NCBI GenBank assembly: GCA_002436115.1 | Contig: DIXV01000036.1 | Span: 1 to 9,651, forward strand | Source of the DNA: Streptococcus sp. UBA6071 | GTDB lineage: Bacteria > Bacillota > Bacilli > Lactobacillales > Streptococcaceae | Length of the DNA stretch: 9,651 nt | Direction: 5' to 3' | Shown here: in pieces, positions 7,043-9,651 of the stretch | Numbering within the stretch: the first letter of the stretch is position 1 | Layout of the letters: each line of letters starts with the position of its first letter | The notes under the pieces: model-generated | Databases searched by the model: none | Told to the model about the DNA's origin: nothing | What the model saw: the letters and a program-made list of their open reading frames with translations, nothing else | Made by a program: the position numbers and the translations under genes

Positions 7043-7071
7043 ATTATAGCATACCCCTGTAAGCTCTTCAA
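7043..7071 (-). promoter_or_regulatory. yaaA promoter, predicted to give a leaderless mRNA
   Basis: On the minus strand TTGAAG (7066-7071), a 17-base spacer and a perfect TATAAT (7043-7048), preceded by TGC as an extended -10. Six bases (CGTTTT) separate the -10 from ATG 7036, placing the expected RNA start at or next to the A of the start codon. Confidence 0.78.
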
Positions 7072-7111
7072 TTCTATAAAAGGCATCAAAATACAAGACC
7101 AACATCAGACA

Positions 7112-7143
7112 AAAGCCGTCATATAAGACTTTCAGAAGGCTTT
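7112..7143. repeat. Imperfect nested dyad between yaaA and mocR
   Basis: AAAGCC (7112-7117) and GGCTTT (7138-7143) are inverted copies 20 bases apart. They enclose a second pair, GTC/GAC, around ATATAA. The dyad lies upstream of both divergent promoters, where a MocR protein could bind. The arms are short and this could be chance. Confidence 0.25.
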
Positions 7144-7176
7144 AATCTTTTTGTTTGATACGTAAAAGAAACAGGC

Positions 7177-7205
7177 TTGTCAAATAATGGTAACTAGCGT
7201 AAAAT
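7177..7205 (+). promoter_or_regulatory. Promoter of the MocR-type regulator gene
   Basis: TTGTCA (7177-7182), 17 bases, TAAAAT (7200-7205). The predicted RNA start is near 7212, giving a leader of about 24 bases with TAAGGGGA (7223-7230) before ATG 7236. Confidence 0.7.
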
Positions 7206-7235
7206 AATAATAAAAAAGTCTGTAAGGGGACAGTT

Positions 7236-8495
7236 ATGACTAAAACCAAGTATGAGACCATCATCTCTGACATTACCCATCAAATTGAGAAGGGACAATT
7301 AGGTGTAAGCAGCAAGTTACCTTCTATTAGAAGCTTAAGCCAATCCTATAAATGCAGTAAAGACACGGTTCAGCGAGCTCTGACCGACTTGCGACATCGG
7401 AAATTAATCTACCCTATCCAAAAATCAGGATACTACGTTCTTGAGGCACCGGAACAAGATAACCACTTACCCCTTCCTGCCTCTGAGATTGACAATCTCG
7501 CCTATGAAGACTTTCGCATTTGTCTAGATGAAACCTTAGTTGGACGGCAAAGCTATCTCTTTAATTACTACCATAAGCAAGAAGGATTGGAGGAACTGCT
7601 CCAGTCAGTCCATAAATTACTGATTGCCTCAGATGTTTACAGCAAGCTAGAACAATTGGTTATCACGACTGGAACACAACAAGCACTTTATATTTTATCT
7701 CAGATGGACTTCCCAGAAAACAAAAACGAAATTTTACTAGAAAGCCCAACATATCACCGTATGAATTCATTGGTTAAAGATCAAGGGTTGCCTTATCAAA
7801 CCATTGATAGAAGCTGGTCAGGATTAGATTTTGAAAAATTGGAAGAGCTGTTCAAGAATCACCCCATTAAATTCTTCTACACCATTCCTCGATTACATAA
7901 TCCTCTTGGCATGTCCTACACAGAAGATGAAAAAAAGAAGCTGGTGGAGCTGGCACATCGTTACAAGGTTTATATCGTGGAGGATGATTATTTAGCAGAT
8001 TTTGACAAAAAGCACCCTCCTCTCCACTATTATGATACGAATCACAGGGTCATTTATATCAAATCCTTTTCTGCTGCCTTATTTCCAGCTCTGAGGATTG
8101 CTACAGTTGTCCTCCCCAAGCCTTTGCTCAAAAGGTTTTTGAATAGCAAGCAACTCATGGATTACGATACCAATCTGATTTTACAGAAAGCCCTATCCCT
8201 CTACATCAACAACGGTCTATTTAAGCGAAATGTTGCTGGTCTCAAGCGTCGATTTGAAGAAAACCAAAGGCAAAATCAGGCCATTTTGGAAAAGCACCCT
8301 TTTAACATACCTTATAAACTTCTTAATAATCGCGTCATTCTTGAATTAAGCAACCAAAAACAAGTTCAGATGCTCAAACAACATGATTTACCTCTCAACT
8401 TTTTAGAAGCTAATTCTTTGGATAATACCCAGAACCTCTATATTCAAGTTACTGGGAAGGAAGATCTTATCAAAACACTAGATATTTTGTCCTAA
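7236..8495 (+). CDS. MocR/GntR-type regulator with a degenerate aminotransferase-like domain
   Basis: A 419-residue fusion. An N-terminal GntR winged helix (about 1-70) contains KLPSIRSLSQSYKCSKDTVQRAL and a wing ending SGYYVLE. A fold-type I aminotransferase-like domain follows (about 100-419). Recognisable parts of the latter: TGTQQALYILS, the HNPLGM loop, EDDYLADF with D250 and Y252 (pyridine N1 and O3' contacts), and FPALR with R287 (phosphate contact). The Schiff-base lysine normally 7 residues before that Arg (FSKTL) is Ala280 (IKSFSAALFPALR), and the C-terminal carboxylate-binding Arg appears to be Gln404 (LYIQVTG). MocR proteins usually bind PLP and regulate genes such as pdxST or gab. 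This one probably binds PLP weakly, binds another ligand, or acts without covalent cofactor (inference). It is divergent from yaaA, and the NERD gene follows after 86 bases. ATG 7236 is supported by TAAGGGGA. Confidence 0.88.
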   Translation: MTKTKYETIISDITHQIEKGQLGVSSKLPSIRSLSQSYKCSKDTVQRALTDLRHRKLIYPIQKSGYYVLEAPEQDNHLPLPASEIDNLAYEDFRICLDETLVGRQSYLFNYYHKQEGLEELLQSVHKLLIASDVYSKLEQLVITTGTQQALYILSQMDFPENKNEILLESPTYHRMNSLVKDQGLPYQTIDRSWSGLDFEKLEELFKNHPIKFFYTIPRLHNPLGMSYTEDEKKKLVELAHRYKVYIVEDDYLADFDKKHPPLHYYDTNHRVIYIKSFSAALFPALRIATVVLPKPLLKRFLNSKQLMDYDTNLILQKALSLYINNGLFKRNVAGLKRRFEENQRQNQAILEKHPFNIPYKLLNNRVILELSNQKQVQMLKQHDLPLNFLEANSLDNTQNLYIQVTGKEDLIKTLDILS

Positions 8496-8511
8496 TTGCT
8501 TGCTTTTCCTA

Positions 8512-8540
8512 TTTATTTTCCTATTATTTTATGCTAGAAT
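8512..8540 (+). promoter_or_regulatory. Promoter of the NERD-domain gene
   Basis: TAGAAT (8535-8540) with extended -10 TG at 8532-8533. The -35 (TTTATT, 8512-8517) is poor at 17 bases. No terminator is visible between mocR and this site, so read-through from mocR is also possible. Confidence 0.45.
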
Positions 8541-8581
8541 AAAGGCAGAGATTAAGAGATTAGAAAAAGGAGAATTTAAAA

Positions 8582-9651
8582 GTGTCAGTACTTTTCATCA
8601 TCATAGCCCTTGCCTTAGTCGGTCTTGGTATTACCCTGCCAAATCATATTAAAATCAAACAATACCAATCTAGTGACTATTACAATCAGACAAAAAATTC
8701 TTTAGAAATGCTTAAGAATAATAAGGGCATACGTGGAGAGTACCTTATTTATCAAAAACTTGACCAATTGAGTGGCCATAAACGCTTTCTGTTTAACTGC
8801 TACTTTGTTAAAGAAAATGGAGACCGCACGGAAATTGATATTCTTTTCCTACATAGTACAGGAATCTATGTTATTGAATCTAAAAATTATAGCGGTTGGA
8901 TATTCGGCACGGAAACAGACAAAAGGTGGACCCAATCTTTACTCTCCAAATCAGGACGACCAAATAAAAACCAGTTTTTCAATCCTATTATTCAAAACAA
9001 GGTTCATTTAAAAGCCTTGGCTTACTACTTAGGGGATGATAGCCTTAATTTTCACTCCTATATTGTATTTGGTAACGACACGACCCTAAAGAAAATAACA
9101 TTGACGAGTTCCGACCATCATGTCGTTTGTCTGCCCAAACTTTTAGAAGATATTCATCACACCATCAGGCAAACGCCACCAAGCTTGTCACCTCAAAAGA
9201 TTGAGCGCCTCTATAAGAGCCTTCTCCCATTAACAAAAAGAAATCAAGGCTTCAAAGAGCTACATATTCAACAAGTCCAAAAAGCTATCAAGCGACAAAG
9301 TCCAAAAACTCAGAAAAAACCTACAAACAAACTAAATACGCAACCCCGTCAGAGACCTCAGCTCATTCAGCCCAAACAACCTAGCCAAACGCTGAAAAAC
9401 CAAAGTAAACAACTCACAAAACAATCTGAGCAACTGTCACAAACACTAGAAAAACAAACCCATCAAGGAACAAAACAACCTGAACAACTGGCGGAATTGC
9501 TAAAAAATCAGAGAAGTCAATTAGCTGTACAGCCTGAGCAATTAGCGGAAATGCTAAAAAATCAGAGAAGCCAAGTAGCTGAACAGCCCAAACAACTGAC
9601 ACAAACGCTAGAAAAGCAAACTCATCAAGGAACAAAACAACCTGAGCAACT
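8582..9651 (+). CDS. Membrane-anchored NERD-domain putative nuclease with 18-residue repeats (partial, 3' end outside window)
   Basis: An open frame of 356 complete codons runs from GTG 8582 to the window edge with no stop. AAAAAGGAGA lies 9 bases upstream, which decides the start. A transmembrane helix at about 3-19 (LFIIIALALVGLGITL) is followed by basic residues, which favours a cytoplasmic C-terminus. The NERD domain, a PD-(D/E)xK-like nuclease relative, covers about 49-165: GIRGE with E53, TEIDIL with D86, YVIESKNYSG with E99 and K101, and NPIIQNKVHLKAL with Q138. All core residues are present. A basic linker follows (about 165-262), then a Gln-rich tandem repeat of 18 residues from residue 263 to the edge. 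NERD proteins are inferred to act on DNA, but their role is not established and the substrate is unknown. The gene follows mocR by 86 bases. Confidence 0.88.
   Translation, partial: MSVLFIIIALALVGLGITLPNHIKIKQYQSSDYYNQTKNSLEMLKNNKGIRGEYLIYQKLDQLSGHKRFLFNCYFVKENGDRTEIDILFLHSTGIYVIESKNYSGWIFGTETDKRWTQSLLSKSGRPNKNQFFNPIIQNKVHLKALAYYLGDDSLNFHSYIVFGNDTTLKKITLTSSDHHVVCLPKLLEDIHHTIRQTPPSLSPQKIERLYKSLLPLTKRNQGFKELHIQQVQKAIKRQSPKTQKKPTNKLNTQPRQRPQLIQPKQPSQTLKNQSKQLTKQSEQLSQTLEKQTHQGTKQPEQLAELLKNQRSQLAVQPEQLAEMLKNQRSQVAEQPKQLTQTLEKQTHQGTKQPEQ
9368..9651 (+). repeat. 54-bp tandem coding repeat (18-residue units), at least five copies
   Basis: Units begin at 9368, 9422, 9476, 9530 and 9584, each exactly 54 bases; a sixth starts at 9638 and is cut by the window edge. 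The consensus is Q-P-[EK]-Q-L-x-x-x-L-[KE]-[NK]-Q-x-x-Q-x-x-x. Unit 3 reads QPEQLAELLKNQRSQLAV and unit 5 reads QPKQLTQTLEKQTHQGTK. Units 3 and 4 are one type and units 2 and 5 another. 9431-9489 and 9593-9651 match at 54 of 59 bases with a 162-base offset. The first unit is the most diverged. Confidence 0.92.

Noticed and set aside
7037..7105. N-terminal extension of YaaA from ATG 7105 (23 more residues)
   Set aside because: It has no ribosome site, it lies across a near-consensus promoter, and the family begins at MKIL.
7054..7229. CTGTAAG repeated at 7057 and 7220 as a possible MocR direct repeat
   Set aside because: A 7-base match within 200 bases is expected by chance, and the second copy is part of the ribosome site.
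8772..9011. Plus-strand 79-codon open frame
   Set aside because: It lies in another frame inside the NERD domain coding sequence, which shows clear motifs in its own frame.
9414..9635. Antisense open frame of 73 codons on the minus strand
   Set aside because: It is the mirror of the Gln-rich repeat (Gln codons read backwards give Leu and Val) and has no ribosome site.

Overview
The window looks like chromosome from a low-GC Gram-positive coccus, most likely a Streptococcus. The evidence is AT-rich DNA, strong AGGAGG-type ribosome sites, and the linked set ypmB-like / aspartate aminotransferase / asnS / paired crcB genes. I cannot fix the species from sequence alone. No tRNA, rRNA, insertion sequence, phage gene or CRISPR array was seen.

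Layout. Positions 1-196 hold no gene I can support, only a weak plus-strand hairpin. From 3986 down to 197 on the minus strand runs one compact block: a ypmB-like membrane protein (GTG start), an aspartate aminotransferase (4-base overlap with ypmB), asparaginyl-tRNA synthetase (20-base gap), and, after a 64-base gap, two small fluoride-channel (CrcB/Fluc) subunits. The ypmB-aspB-asnS order is the same as in Bacillus subtilis. Divergently, from 4198, come a MarR repressor and a flavodoxin-like NAD(P)H:FMN oxidoreductase whose promoter is covered by two dyads that look like operators. A bidirectional terminator (5272-5319) closes this pair. It also closes a convergent minus-strand pair consisting of yaaA (start 7036) and an unrecognised two-helix membrane protein. 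Divergent from yaaA is a MocR-type (GntR plus aminotransferase-like) regulator. It is followed by a membrane-anchored NERD-domain putative nuclease that starts at GTG 8582 and runs off the right edge. Its C-terminal part is an 18-residue tandem repeat.

Most notable points. (1) marR and yaaA each have a good extended -10 promoter whose -10 box ends exactly 6 bases before the ATG, with no Shine-Dalgarno site; both are predicted to give leaderless mRNAs. (2) The MocR protein has Ala at the position of the PLP-binding lysine and apparently Gln at the substrate-carboxylate arginine, so its aminotransferase-like domain probably cannot form an internal aldimine. (3) The NERD protein carries an exact 54-bp/18-residue repeat array with alternating unit types. 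(4) Neither CrcB chain keeps the two canonical pore phenylalanines. (5) A terminator-like palindrome at 4062-4095 has no gene in front of it and may be left from a rearrangement. None of this amounts to a demonstrated new system; the yaaA/mocR/NERD neighbourhood is the best place to look for one.
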